Shown here piece by piece: positions 41,720 to 49,649 of a stretch of DNA of 64,000 nucleotides; position 1 is the stretch's first letter; each line of letters opens with the position of its first letter. The position numbers and the translations under genes were made by a program. The stretch covers positions 89,501-153,500 of the forward strand of contig NZ_JAOQNH010000002.1 in NCBI RefSeq assembly GCF_025961205.1, given 5' to 3'. The DNA is from Azospirillum fermentarium. GTDB lineage: Bacteria > Pseudomonadota > Alphaproteobacteria > Azospirillales > Azospirillaceae. Under the pieces are notes generated by a model. It worked only from the letters and a program-made list of their open reading frames with translations. It was not told the origin of the DNA and did not search any database.

Positions 41720-42064
41720 GGTGATTACCCCAAACCGATTGAATTTCTGCAATCGACACTGGGGCGGATTGGTTAACCAATTCTTTCCGACGATACGACG
41801 AAGGATAGAAAGCCGTGACAAGAAAGGTCTATGACCATTGAAGCTCGCCTGTGTTGTTTCAGGCACGGTTGGTGTCGTTTGACCATTATTGCGGCTCTTT
41901 CTGCTCTATTTTGTTTCCTCTTTTTGTCACGGGCTGTGAGGCCGCCGCCGGCTGTGGGGGATGGCTGGTCTGCGCCCGCCGCCCTTTCCCCGGTGCTGTC
42001 CCTTCCCGCACACTGCGCCCCGGATCGCCGGTGCGGCGGATGGACGCGGGGGGAGCAGTCAACG
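41720..42064. other. Divergent intergenic region, GH5 and MFS promoters
   Basis: 345 bases between divergent starts. Bases 41720-41800 hold the dyad described separately. Bases 41870-41935 are T-rich on the plus strand and may hold the MFS promoter. Upstream ATGs in frame with the MFS gene encode a sequence with poor third-position GC, so I see no additional gene. Confidence 0.5.
41768..41781. promoter_or_regulatory. 14-bp perfect palindrome upstream of GH5 gene
   Basis: ATTGGTTAACCAAT reads the same on both strands and lies about 49 bases before the GH5 start, in an AT-rich patch. A looser dyad, GATTG and CAATC, flanks 41737-41754 closer to the gene. The position suits an operator for a dimeric regulator; none is identified. 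Confidence 0.45.
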
Positions 42065-43267
42065 GTGGACGACGGAACGAACGACTATTTGCAGGCCGGC
42101 ACGCCGGCGTTCCGGCGGGCGCGGATCAGCCTGTTCGTCGCGGGCTTCTCCACCTTCGCCACGCTTTATTGCGTTCAGCCGCTGATGCCGGAATTCGCCC
42201 GCGACTTCGCGGTCAGCCCGGCGCAATCCAGCCTGGCCCTGTCGCTGTCCACCGGATTCCTGGCGGTGTCCATGCTGGTGGCGGGTGCCGTGTCGGACGG
42301 GATCGGGCGCAAGCCGGTGATGATGGCGTCCCTGCTGGCGTCGGGCCTGTTGGGCATCGTGGCGGGGCTGGCGCCCGACTGGCACTGGCTGCTGCTGGTC
42401 CGCGCGCTGGAAGGGGTGGCGCTGAGCGGCCTGCCCGCCGTCGCCATGGCCTATGTCGCCGAAGAGGTGGACCCCCGTGCCGCCGGGGTGACCATGGGCC
42501 TTTACATCGGCGGGACCGCGCTGGGGGGCATGTCGGGGCGCGTGCTGACGGCGCTGGTGGCCGACGTGTCGTCGTGGCGGGCGGCGGTGGTGACGGTGGG
42601 GGTGCTGGGGCTGGTGGCCGCCGGGTGGCTGGCCGCGGGCCTGCCGGCGTCGCGCCGCTTCGTCCGCCGGGCCGCCGGCCGCCGGGAACTGATGGAGGCG
42701 TGGCGCCGCCATCTGGCCGATCCCGGCCTGCTGGGGCTGTTCGCCATGGGGTTCCTGACCATGGGAGCCTTCGTCACCGTCTATAATTACGCCGGGTTCC
42801 GGCTGGCGGAGGCGCCGTTCGACCTGCGTCCCGCGGTGGTGGGCACCATCTTCCTGGTCTATCTGGCCGGCGTGGTGGGGTCGCCGTGGTTCGGCGGGCT
42901 GGCCGGGCGGCTGGGGCAGGGGCGGGTGCTGCCGGCGGCGGTGGGGCTGACGCTGGCGGGGGTGGCGCTGATGCTGCCGCCGTGGCTGCCCACCATGACC
43001 GCCGGGCTGGCGCTGTTCACCTTCGCCTTTTTCGGCGCCCATTCCATCGCCAGCGGCTGGATCGGCCAACGGGCCAAGGTGGCGCGCGGGCAGGCGTCGG
43101 CCATGTACCTGTTCTGCTATTATATGGGTTCGACCGTGGCGGGCACGGCCGGCGGGCTGTTCTGGTCCGGCTTCGGCTGGCCGGGGGTGGCCGGGTTCGT
43201 CGCCGTGCTGCTGGGGGCCGCGCTGCTGGTGGCGCGGCCGCTGGGGCGCATGGCGCCGCCGCGGTAA
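42065..43267 (+). CDS. MFS transporter, YnfM/DHA1-like
   Basis: A 400-residue, 12-helix major facilitator. The cytoplasmic loop 2-3 motif is AGAVSDGIGRKPVMMASLLA (G-x3-D-x2-GR-x2), with VQPLMPEFARDFAVSPAQSS before it; this opening is typical of YnfM/arabinose-efflux-like DHA1 exporters. I chose the GTG at 42065, preceded by GGGGGGAGCAGTCAAC, because codons upstream of it show poor GC3 and no homology. It presumably exports a small molecule with proton antiport, substrate unknown. The acireductone dioxygenase gene starts 36 bases downstream on the same strand and may be cotranscribed. Confidence 0.88.
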   Translation: MDDGTNDYLQAGTPAFRRARISLFVAGFSTFATLYCVQPLMPEFARDFAVSPAQSSLALSLSTGFLAVSMLVAGAVSDGIGRKPVMMASLLASGLLGIVAGLAPDWHWLLLVRALEGVALSGLPAVAMAYVAEEVDPRAAGVTMGLYIGGTALGGMSGRVLTALVADVSSWRAAVVTVGVLGLVAAGWLAAGLPASRRFVRRAAGRRELMEAWRRHLADPGLLGLFAMGFLTMGAFVTVYNYAGFRLAEAPFDLRPAVVGTIFLVYLAGVVGSPWFGGLAGRLGQGRVLPAAVGLTLAGVALMLPPWLPTMTAGLALFTFAFFGAHSIASGWIGQRAKVARGQASAMYLFCYYMGSTVAGTAGGLFWSGFGWPGVAGFVAVLLGAALLVARPLGRMAPPR

Positions 43268-43303
43268 CGCTGCGTCACTCATTTTGCCGAAGGAATCGTC
43301 TTC

Positions 43304-43849
43304 ATGGCCCGCCTGACCATCTATCCCGACGACGCCCCCCACGCGCCGGAACGTTCGACAGCCGATCACGCCACCGTCGCCGCGTGGCTGGCCGAGGCCG
43401 GGGTTGCCTTCGAACGCTGGGACGCCGGGGCGGACCTGCCCGCCGGCAGCGATGCCGGCACCGTGCGCACCGCCTGCGCCGGCCCCATCGCCGCGCTGAT
43501 GGAACGCAGCGGCTATCACTCCATGGACATCGTCGGCATCACCCCCGACTCCGCCAACGCCGCCGAGATGCGCGCCCGTTTCCTGGCCGAACACACCCAC
43601 GACGAGGACGAGGCCCGCTATTTCGTCGAGGGTGGGGCGTGTTTCTTCCTGCACATCGGCACGCGCGTCTATGCCGTGGAATGCACCCGCGGCGACATGC
43701 TGAGCGTGCCGGCCCTGACCCCCCATTGGCTGGACATCGGCGCCCGGCCCCATTTCACCGCCATGCGTTTTTTCACCCGCGCCGACGGCTGGGTCGCCGC
43801 CTATACCGGAAGCCCCATCGCCCGGAGTTTCCCGGAATATTGTCCATAA
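43304..43849 (+). CDS. mtnD: Acireductone dioxygenase
   Basis: A 181-residue cupin enzyme of the methionine salvage pathway; it oxidises 1,2-dihydroxy-5-(methylthio)pent-1-en-3-one to the ketoacid precursor of methionine plus formate (Fe form). Metal ligands are in EHTHDEDEARYFVEGGACFF (His96, His98, Glu102 approximately) and LTPHWLDIG (His near 145). Length is normal. No other mtn gene lies nearby. An ATG preceded by AAGGAATCGTC at the expected spacing supports this start. Downstream is a 117-base gap before the hemerythrin gene. Confidence 0.93.
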   Translation: MARLTIYPDDAPHAPERSTADHATVAAWLAEAGVAFERWDAGADLPAGSDAGTVRTACAGPIAALMERSGYHSMDIVGITPDSANAAEMRARFLAEHTHDEDEARYFVEGGACFFLHIGTRVYAVECTRGDMLSVPALTPHWLDIGARPHFTAMRFFTRADGWVAAYTGSPIARSFPEYCP

Positions 43850-43960
43850 AGGTTACAATCTTTCCGAGGGATGATCAGGACGCATAGCTTCGTCTGCGCA
43901 CAATCGCCGCAGCCCGCCACCGGCTGTTGCGGTGGCTCATAGATCTTGCTTTAGTAGGTA

Positions 43961-43966
43961 TATAAT
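43961..43966 (+). promoter_or_regulatory. Possible -10 element before hemerythrin gene
   Basis: TATAAT, a perfect -10 hexamer, sits in an AT-rich patch, with no good -35 at 17 bases. If used, transcription would begin near 43973, just past the TTG that opens the next reading frame, and translation would have to begin at a later codon such as the GTG at 44000. Confidence 0.35.
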
Positions 43967-44833
43967 TTGGGCAAGAGCCTCAGCCGAACGGGGGAGCGCG
44001 TGGGTGCCATTGCAACGCCGAAGCAAGCCACCATTCCAGCCAGCGGCAATGATTTCATCGACCAGTCCCATGATGCCCTGGTGCGTCAGGTCCGCACCCT
44101 GAAGGATCAGTGCCACGCCGGGGCGGAGCGGGCCGAAATGGCACCGGAATTCACCGCTTTTGTCGGCAACGTCACCGGCCATTTCCAGCACGAGGAAACC
44201 ATTCTGCGCGCCATCGGCTATGGCGGCTGGTCGGAGCACGCCGGCCAGCACGACACCATGGTGGAACAGATGGACCGTCTGGTGGCGTATCTGTCCGAAT
44301 GCGACTGCGCACCGGGGTTCATGGGAACGGTGGCCGACACGCTGGACGCCGTGCTGTGCCAGCACGAAGGCCGGCAGGATGCCGCCCATGCCGGCATCGT
44401 CGCCGCCCGTTCGCGCCTGTCGCCCGGCGAAGCGTTGATCGCGTGGGACGACGGCCTGTCCACCGGCGTTGATCGCGTGGACGGCCAGCACCGGGCCCTG
44501 GCCGACAGCATCAACACGCTCTACCGGCTGAGCCGCGGCAACGCCCTGACGCGGGCGGAGGAGGAGAGCATGCTCCTCCACCTCCTCCACGATCTGCAGA
44601 TGCATTTCGTCGAAGAAGAGGCGCTGATCCGCCACAACGTGTCGGTCGCCCGCTATCTGCAGCACGAGCGCCATCATCAGGCGCTGGAACGGCAACTGGA
44701 GCATGTATCCCGGCTGGTCAGCAACGGGACCGTGAATCTGGCCGCGCTGACCGGCGGTTTCCTGCGGTTCTGGCTGATCGACCACATCGTGGGTGCCGAC
44801 CGCCCGTTGCTGTTGGGTCGTAATAATGCGTAA
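43967..44833 (+). CDS. Tandem hemerythrin-domain protein
   Basis: A protein of about 277-288 residues made of two hemerythrin-like four-helix domains. The first (about 30-145) has DQSHDALVRQ, HFQHEETILR, EHAGQHDTMV and CQHEGRQDAAH. The second (about 160-280) is closer to bacteriohemerythrin: IAWDDGLSTGVDRVDGQHRA, MHFVEEEALIRH, HERHHQALE and FWLIDHIVGADRPL. These histidine and carboxylate residues bind a non-haem diiron centre that carries O2. The start is uncertain: TTG at 43967 or GTG at 44000. Such proteins in motile microaerophiles deliver or sense oxygen. The first domain lacks the canonical WLxxHI motif, so it may bind iron differently. Confidence 0.85.
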   Translation: MGKSLSRTGERVGAIATPKQATIPASGNDFIDQSHDALVRQVRTLKDQCHAGAERAEMAPEFTAFVGNVTGHFQHEETILRAIGYGGWSEHAGQHDTMVEQMDRLVAYLSECDCAPGFMGTVADTLDAVLCQHEGRQDAAHAGIVAARSRLSPGEALIAWDDGLSTGVDRVDGQHRALADSINTLYRLSRGNALTRAEEESMLLHLLHDLQMHFVEEEALIRHNVSVARYLQHERHHQALERQLEHVSRLVSNGTVNLAALTGGFLRFWLIDHIVGADRPLLLGRNNA

Positions 44834-44955
44834 TTATGCTGCTTAGAAGCGGAATTTTTATTAACGTCCGATTATAGATTTCATCCTAACATTGTGGCTG
44901 CCGTCGGGGACCGGCTGGAAGCTTCGTAGGGACCGCAAGTGGGGAGGGGATCGTC

Positions 44956-46170
44956 ATGATTGGTTCGGCAACATCCGGGGTCGGTGGTGCGGCGGCGCAG
45001 TGGAAGGCGCTGACGTCCACCAACGGCGCGGCATCGCCCGCCGCCACGGGGAACGTGTTCAAATCCACCGGCGCCAAGGGTGACAGCGTGTCGGTCAGCC
45101 CGCTGGGCGATGCGCTGACCGGGATTGCGTCGGACGTCTTCAACGCCCTGGACCCCAAGGCCCGCCAGACGCTGGAGGGGATCGTCAAATCGGGCCGCAT
45201 GTCGGCGGACGAGGTGGTGCTGGGCCTGCAGTCCATGGCGACCAAGGCGGTGTTCAACCGCTACACCGCCGAACGCCCCAAGGACGAGGACGACAAGCAG
45301 CGCCTGGCCCAGTCGGAAGCCCATTCGCAGGCCATGCGCAATTTCTCCAGCGTCATGGGGGCGGCCCACGACAAATTCACCAAGGGGATGGCCGCCGTGC
45401 AGGCCGCGCAGGAGCGTGGCGAAATCTCCATGGACGAGATGCAGGCCCAGCTCCGCCCGCTGACCGAACAGATGCAGGCGGAAATCGCCCCGGCCCAGGC
45501 CGAGATGATGAAAACCGCACCCGCCGATCTGGCCGCCGGCTTCGCCAAGAACGTCAACGGCTTCAAGGAAGCCATGAAGACGATGACCGGCGGCGACGGT
45601 TTCGTGCCCTTCGGCGACGAGGCGGCGACGGCGGCGGAACAGAAGCTGCAGGAGGCCGGGTTCACCGCTTTCGTTTATGGTGACGCCCTCAAGACGGTGG
45701 CCAAGTCGGTGGACATTCCCGGCATCGGCCGCGCTGCCGGTGCTCCGCCCCTGGAAAGCGAGCTGAAGGCCAAGGTCCAGGCCGGGCAGATGACCGCGGA
45801 ACAGGCGGCCCAGCAGGCCGGTTCCACCGCCAAGGCTTCGACGTCGGCCAGCAGCGGGGCAGCCACGGTCCTCAGCCAGGCGGTGGAGGCCCACGAGGAG
45901 AAAAACAAGAAGAAGACCGGGCAGGCCGAGGACGCCGGATTCGCCGCCATCGACCCCGCGGTCGCCGGTCTGGACAAATCCCAGGCCGCCCTGTCGGTGC
46001 TGAAGGCGGCGATGGAAGCGAAGTCCAACAAGACCAAGGGCATGACCAGCGGCCAGACCGACGCCAACGCCACCATCATCCTGGACATGCTGAAAGCCGC
46101 CGACGGCAAGAAGACCCAGACCGTCACTCCCGACTCCGTCTTTACCACCGGTACGAATCAACTGGTGTGA
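44956..46170 (+). CDS. Protein of unknown function, helical, Ala/Lys/Gln rich
   Basis: I do not recognise this 404-residue protein. The first 50 residues are low-complexity and Ser/Thr/Ala rich, with no signal peptide. Residues 60-260 look helical and soluble (LGDALTGIASDVFNALDPKA, GRMSADEVVLGLQSMATKAV, and EISMDEMQAQLRPLTEQMQA). The C-terminal 130 residues are again low complexity with a charged HEEKNKKKTGQ patch. The MIGSATSGVGG start has GGGGAGGGGATC 5 bases upstream, and third positions are GC rich, so it is a real gene. The layout resembles secreted or flagellum-associated structural proteins, but I claim no function. It is flanked by a 122-base AT-rich gap and a strong terminator, so it is transcribed alone. 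Confidence 0.8.
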   Translation: MIGSATSGVGGAAAQWKALTSTNGAASPAATGNVFKSTGAKGDSVSVSPLGDALTGIASDVFNALDPKARQTLEGIVKSGRMSADEVVLGLQSMATKAVFNRYTAERPKDEDDKQRLAQSEAHSQAMRNFSSVMGAAHDKFTKGMAAVQAAQERGEISMDEMQAQLRPLTEQMQAEIAPAQAEMMKTAPADLAAGFAKNVNGFKEAMKTMTGGDGFVPFGDEAATAAEQKLQEAGFTAFVYGDALKTVAKSVDIPGIGRAAGAPPLESELKAKVQAGQMTAEQAAQQAGSTAKASTSASSGAATVLSQAVEAHEEKNKKKTGQAEDAGFAAIDPAVAGLDKSQAALSVLKAAMEAKSNKTKGMTSGQTDANATIILDMLKAADGKKTQTVTPDSVFTTGTNQLV

Positions 46171-46191
46171 ACGGGGCTGGACGTTGGGCAA

Positions 46192-46230
46192 GCGGGCAAG
46201 GGCGGCGTGCCGCCCTTGCCCGCACGTCTT
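46192..46230 (+). terminator. Rho-independent terminator
   Basis: GCGGGCAAGGGCGG pairs perfectly over 14 bases with CCGCCCTTGCCCGC around a CGTG loop (46192-46223), then ACGTCTTT. It ends the unknown gene that stops at 46170. Confidence 0.88.
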
Positions 46231-46276
46231 TGATAAAGGTGCATGTCCCCTTTTCCCCCGCCCCTGAAAATAACGC

Positions 46277-46304
46277 TTGCATCCCGCGCCAAAAAGCGTA
46301 TTTA
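46277..46304 (+). promoter_or_regulatory. Sigma-70-like promoter for ODC-like gene
   Basis: TTGCAT at 46277-46282 and TATTTA at 46299-46304, separated by 16 bases, in a locally AT-rich patch following the terminator. Transcription would begin near 46311. Confidence 0.5.
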
Positions 46305-46419
46305 GCCTTTCAGACGCACATCGCACGTGCCTATGGCCCACTGTGGTTATGCAACGACGTACCCCGCGTCCTTTTTGGCAGAGCCGGTCTTGTGGATCGG
46401 TCCCGAGAGGGAGGTCAGT

Positions 46420-46458
46420 ATGTTGTCCCGTCGCCACGGCAGGGCCCCCAGACGGTAA
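46420..46458 (+). CDS. Putative leader peptide MLSRRHGRAPRR
   Basis: A 12-codon frame (ATG to TAA) with a strong ribosome binding site, GAGAGGGAGGTC, 5-8 bases upstream. The product is very basic, with five arginines and a histidine, and lies inside the long leader of a basic amino acid decarboxylase gene. Ribosome stalling on short upstream peptides controls ornithine decarboxylase in enteric bacteria (SpeFL), where ornithine and polyamines are sensed. By analogy this peptide could couple charged-tRNA-Arg or polyamine level to expression. There is no homology to SpeFL itself that I can see. Confidence 0.5.
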   Translation: MLSRRHGRAPRR

Positions 46459-46666
46459 ACCCCGCCGGATTCCCGACGCATTGAACGACCGGAGCGTTTG
46501 ACGCCCGGCGCTGTGCGCGGCCCGGCATTTATCCGTTTACCCCACCATCCCCCGATTTTCCGCACCGTCCGCCCGCACCATATTGGCTTCATGGTCCGGG
46601 GCGGTTTTGTGTGCGGTCATCCGTTTGGCAGGACCGGCCACCGGCGGTCCTGGGAAGGAGTGCGTC

Positions 46667-47962
46667 ATGGGCTTCATCCGCTCGCGTTCCGCCGTCGCCC
46701 CCCTGCGCCGTGGCGTTTCCGCCGCCACCGGCCGCCGGACCTCCGTCGTTCAGGCCGTCGCCCAGCACCGGCCCGAAGATCCCATGCTGTGCCTGCGCCC
46801 CGGCGTGCTGCAGGACACCGCCGCCGGCATGGTGTCGGCCTTCACCGCTGCCGCCGGTGGCGATGTGCTCTATGCCGTGAAGTGCAACCCCGACCCGGCG
46901 GTGCTGCGCGCCCTGTGGGACGGCGGCATCCGTCATTTCGACGTGGCGTCGCTGGGGGAGGTGCGGCTGGTCCGCCAGATGTTCCCCACCGCCATCCTGC
47001 ATTTCATGCACCCGGTCAAGAGCCGGCAGGCCATCCGCAGCGCGTATTTCCAGTATGGCGTGCGGGACTTCGTGCTCGATTCCCTGGAGGAGCTGGGCAA
47101 GATCCTGGTGGAGACCGATGACGCCGCGGATCTGGGGCTGATCGTCCGTCTGGCCCTGCCCAAGGGCAACGCCGTCTATGACCTGTCCGGCAAGTTCGGC
47201 GCGCCGGAGGGGGAGGCGGTGGCCCTGCTGCGGGCGGCCCGCACGCTGGCCCCGCGCGTCGGCGTCAGCTTCCATGTGGGCTCGCAGATGATGGAGCCTG
47301 CGGCCTATGAGCGCGCCCTGGCGCTTGCCGCCCGCGTGATCGAGGAAGCCGACGTGACGGTGGATATCGTGGACGTGGGCGGCGGTTTCCCCGTGTCCTA
47401 TCCCGATGTCACTCCCCCGCCGCTGGGCGATTTCATGGACGCCATCGCCCGCGGGCTGGCCGCCATGAATCTGCCCGCCCGGACCCGCGTGTGGTGCGAG
47501 CCGGGCCGCGCCCTGGTGGCTGCCGGCGTGTCGCTGGTGGTGCAGGTGATGCGCCGCAAGAATGACGTGCTCTACATCAACGATGGGGTCTACGGCACCC
47601 TGTCCGACGCCGGGGTTCCGGGCTTCCGCTTCCCCGCCCGTCTGGTGCGGCCGTTTCACGGCGAATCGGATGCGTCGGTGGGGGCTTTCTCCTTCTACGG
47701 CCCCACCTGCGACAGCGCCGACCGCATGGCCGGTCCCTTCTTCCTGCCGGCGGACGTGCGGGAAGGCGACTGGATCGAACTGGGCCAGCTCGGCGCCTAT
47801 GGTGCGTGCCTGCGCACCGCCTTCAACGGCTTCGATCAGGTGCGGCTGGTGGAGGTGTTCGACCCGCCGCTTCTGGAAACGCCGGGCCACGGGATGGCCG
47901 GCGGGGCTGCACGCCCCGCGGGTCACGAGGCGGATGCGGGCGCATCCGTGCGTGTGGCATAA
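46667..47962 (+). CDS. Ornithine decarboxylase-like PLP enzyme (fold type III)
   Basis: A 431-residue alanine-racemase-fold decarboxylase (Orn/DAP/Arg group 2). LYAVKCNPDPAVLRALWDGG carries the PLP lysine (K72) and FDVASLGEVRLVRQMFP follows; HVGSQMMEPAAY, VDVGGGFPVSYP and WCEPGRALVAAGVSLV are barrel motifs; FYGPTCDSADRM supplies the active-site Cys/Asp from the C-terminal domain. Ornithine to putrescine is the likely reaction since homospermidine synthase follows, though lysine is an alternative in this family. The ATG at 46667 has a full GGAAGGAG site. N-terminal 35 residues are basic and not conserved. An unusually long leader with a short peptide gene precedes it. Confidence 0.9.
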   Translation: MGFIRSRSAVAPLRRGVSAATGRRTSVVQAVAQHRPEDPMLCLRPGVLQDTAAGMVSAFTAAAGGDVLYAVKCNPDPAVLRALWDGGIRHFDVASLGEVRLVRQMFPTAILHFMHPVKSRQAIRSAYFQYGVRDFVLDSLEELGKILVETDDAADLGLIVRLALPKGNAVYDLSGKFGAPEGEAVALLRAARTLAPRVGVSFHVGSQMMEPAAYERALALAARVIEEADVTVDIVDVGGGFPVSYPDVTPPPLGDFMDAIARGLAAMNLPARTRVWCEPGRALVAAGVSLVVQVMRRKNDVLYINDGVYGTLSDAGVPGFRFPARLVRPFHGESDASVGAFSFYGPTCDSADRMAGPFFLPADVREGDWIELGQLGAYGACLRTAFNGFDQVRLVEVFDPPLLETPGHGMAGGAARPAGHEADAGASVRVA

Positions 47963-48142
47963 CCCTACGGCGTGTGGGCTTACCAAAGCCCCTATCGCCT
48001 TAACCCGCCCCTTCTGATAGAAGGATTATGGAAACATCCCCTCGATCCTCCGTCTACCCGCTGGCTGGGTGGGCGGGGGAAGGGGGTCTTGCGCATGAAC
48101 AGCCAAGAGAGCACGGCCAGATAAATTGGGGAGTACCTATCC

Positions 48143-49561
48143 ATGAGCCTCGACATCACGCACTTCACCTTTACCGGCCGCATCGTCATGATCGGCTGCG
48201 GGTCCATCGGCCAGGGCGTGCTGCCGCTTCTTTTCCGTCACCTCGCCATCAAGCCGGAACAGGTGACCATCGTCACCGCCGACGAGCGGGGCCGTGCCGA
48301 GGCTGATGCATACAAGGTGAAATTCATCAAGCTTCCCCTGACGCCGGATAATTTCCGGCACGTGCTGACGCCCATGCTGTCCAAGGGCGATTTCCTGGTG
48401 AACGTGTCGGTGGACGTGTCGTCCACGGCACTGATCGAGCTGTGCCAGGAACGCGGCGCCTTCTACACCGACACCTGCATCGAACCGTGGGTCGGCGGCT
48501 ACACCGACCCCACCCTGTCGCCCAGCCTGCGCTCCAACTACGCCCTGCGCGAAACCGCCCTGGCCTGCAAGGAGCATTACGAGGGCGGCCCGACCGCGGT
48601 CATCACCCACGGGGCCAACCCGGGGCTGGTGTCCCATTTCGTCAAGCGCGCCCTGCTCAATCTGGCCCGCGACAACGGGCTGGCGGTGGACGTGCCCACC
48701 ACCCGCAACGGCTGGGGCACGCTGGCCCAGCGGTTGGGGATCAAGGCGATCCACATCGCCGAGCGCGACACCCAGGCGTCCAACATCCCCAAGAAGCAGG
48801 GGGAATTTGTCAACACCTGGTCCATCGACGGCTTCATCAGCGAAGGCTGCCAGCCGGCCGAACTGGGCTGGGGCACCCATGAAAAGGCGCTGCCGCCCGA
48901 TGGGCGCCGCCATGATTTCGGCTGCGATGCCGCCATCTATCTGATGCGGCCCGGCGCCACCACCCGCGTGCGCACCTGGACGCCGCAGGAAGGCCCGTTC
49001 CATGGCTTCCTGATCACCCATTCGGAGGCCATCTCCATCGCCGATTATTTCACCGTGCGCGAGGGCGGCCACGTGACCTACCGCCCCACGGTGCATTATG
49101 CCTATCATCCCTGTGACGACGCTGTGACTTCGCTCCACGAACTGGCGGGCAAGAACTGGTACGCGCAGGAAAGCCAGCGCCTGATGATGGGCGAGATCGT
49201 CAGCGGCTGCGACGAGCTGGGCGTGCTGCTGATGGGCAATGAAAAGGGCGTGTACTGGTACGGCTCGCGCCTGTCCATCGATCAGGCGCGCACGCTCGCG
49301 CCCAACAACAACGCCACCTCGCTCCAGGTTACGCCCACCCTTCTGGCCGGCATGATCTGGGCGCTGGAAAACCCCAACCGCGGCGTCGTCGAACCCGACG
49401 AGATCGACTTCGCCCGCATCCTCGACATCGCCGTGCCCTATCTGGGCGACATGGTGGGGGAATACGGCGACTGGACCCCGCTGCAGGACCGCAACCGGCT
49501 GTTCCCCGAGGATGTGGACGCCGACGATCCCTGGCAGTTCAAGAACGTCCGGGTGTCGTAA
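48143..49561 (+). CDS. hss: Homospermidine synthase
   Basis: A 472-residue NAD-dependent enzyme that condenses two putrescines (or putrescine and spermidine) into homospermidine. VMIGCGSIGQGVLPLLFRHL near residue 15 is the Rossmann motif; VNVSVDVSSTALIELCQERG, TDTCIEPWVGGY, THGANPGLVSHFVKRAL and YRPTVHYAYHPCDDAV are characteristic of bacterial Hss. Homospermidine is a major polyamine in many alphaproteobacteria. A good GGGGAGTACCTATCC site precedes the ATG. The ODC-like gene ends 180 bases upstream on the same strand, and the two form a short homospermidine pathway. A 15-base tandem duplication spans the stop codon. Confidence 0.96.
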   Translation: MSLDITHFTFTGRIVMIGCGSIGQGVLPLLFRHLAIKPEQVTIVTADERGRAEADAYKVKFIKLPLTPDNFRHVLTPMLSKGDFLVNVSVDVSSTALIELCQERGAFYTDTCIEPWVGGYTDPTLSPSLRSNYALRETALACKEHYEGGPTAVITHGANPGLVSHFVKRALLNLARDNGLAVDVPTTRNGWGTLAQRLGIKAIHIAERDTQASNIPKKQGEFVNTWSIDGFISEGCQPAELGWGTHEKALPPDGRRHDFGCDAAIYLMRPGATTRVRTWTPQEGPFHGFLITHSEAISIADYFTVREGGHVTYRPTVHYAYHPCDDAVTSLHELAGKNWYAQESQRLMMGEIVSGCDELGVLLMGNEKGVYWYGSRLSIDQARTLAPNNNATSLQVTPTLLAGMIWALENPNRGVVEPDEIDFARILDIAVPYLGDMVGEYGDWTPLQDRNRLFPEDVDADDPWQFKNVRVS

Positions 49562-49577
49562 CTCCGGGTGTCGTAAC
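49548..49577 (+). repeat. Perfect 15-bp tandem duplication across the hss stop codon
   Basis: TCCGGGTGTCGTAAC occurs twice head to tail (49548-49562 and 49563-49577). The first copy encodes the last residues of Hss and its TAA stop; the second repeats codons and stop in the 3' untranslated region. Because 15 is a multiple of three, read-through of the first TAA would meet the second after five codons. Confidence 0.95.
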
Positions 49578-49594
49578 CGCGCCCACGAAAACGG

Positions 49595-49618
49595 CGGCCC
49601 CGTAAGGGGCCGGCGTTT
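49595..49618 (+). terminator. Terminator-like hairpin after hss
   Basis: CGGCCCC at 49595-49601 pairs with GGGGCCG at 49606-49612 around a GTAA tetraloop, then GCGTTT. It lies 34 bases past the hss stop. Confidence 0.6.
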
Positions 49619-49649
49619 CGGCCGATGCGGGGCATCCCGTGGCAGTGGT

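Larger units (their letters stand above)
46171..46666 (+). other. Terminator, promoter and long leader of ODC-like gene
   Basis: 496 bases holding the terminator of the preceding gene, a sigma-70-like promoter, a 12-codon leader peptide and about 200 further bases of GC-rich, hairpin-capable sequence before the ODC ribosome binding site GGAAGGAG (46653-46660). An untranslated leader of about 350 nt is exceptional in this compact window. Rfam describes a conserved speF leader RNA upstream of ornithine decarboxylase genes in alphaproteobacteria, and this position fits; I cannot confirm the fold. Confidence 0.6.

Noticed and set aside
38855-41776. A 973-codon open frame on the plus strand across the GH5 gene
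   Set aside because: The GH5 reading shows ordered domains and catalytic residues; the opposite frame gives only Val/Gly/His-rich low-complexity sequence.
48028-48306. A small frame with a GAAGGATT site that runs into the start of hss
   Set aside because: It overlaps hss out of frame for over 160 bases with a His/Arg-rich product; it could be an upstream regulatory frame but there is no supporting feature.
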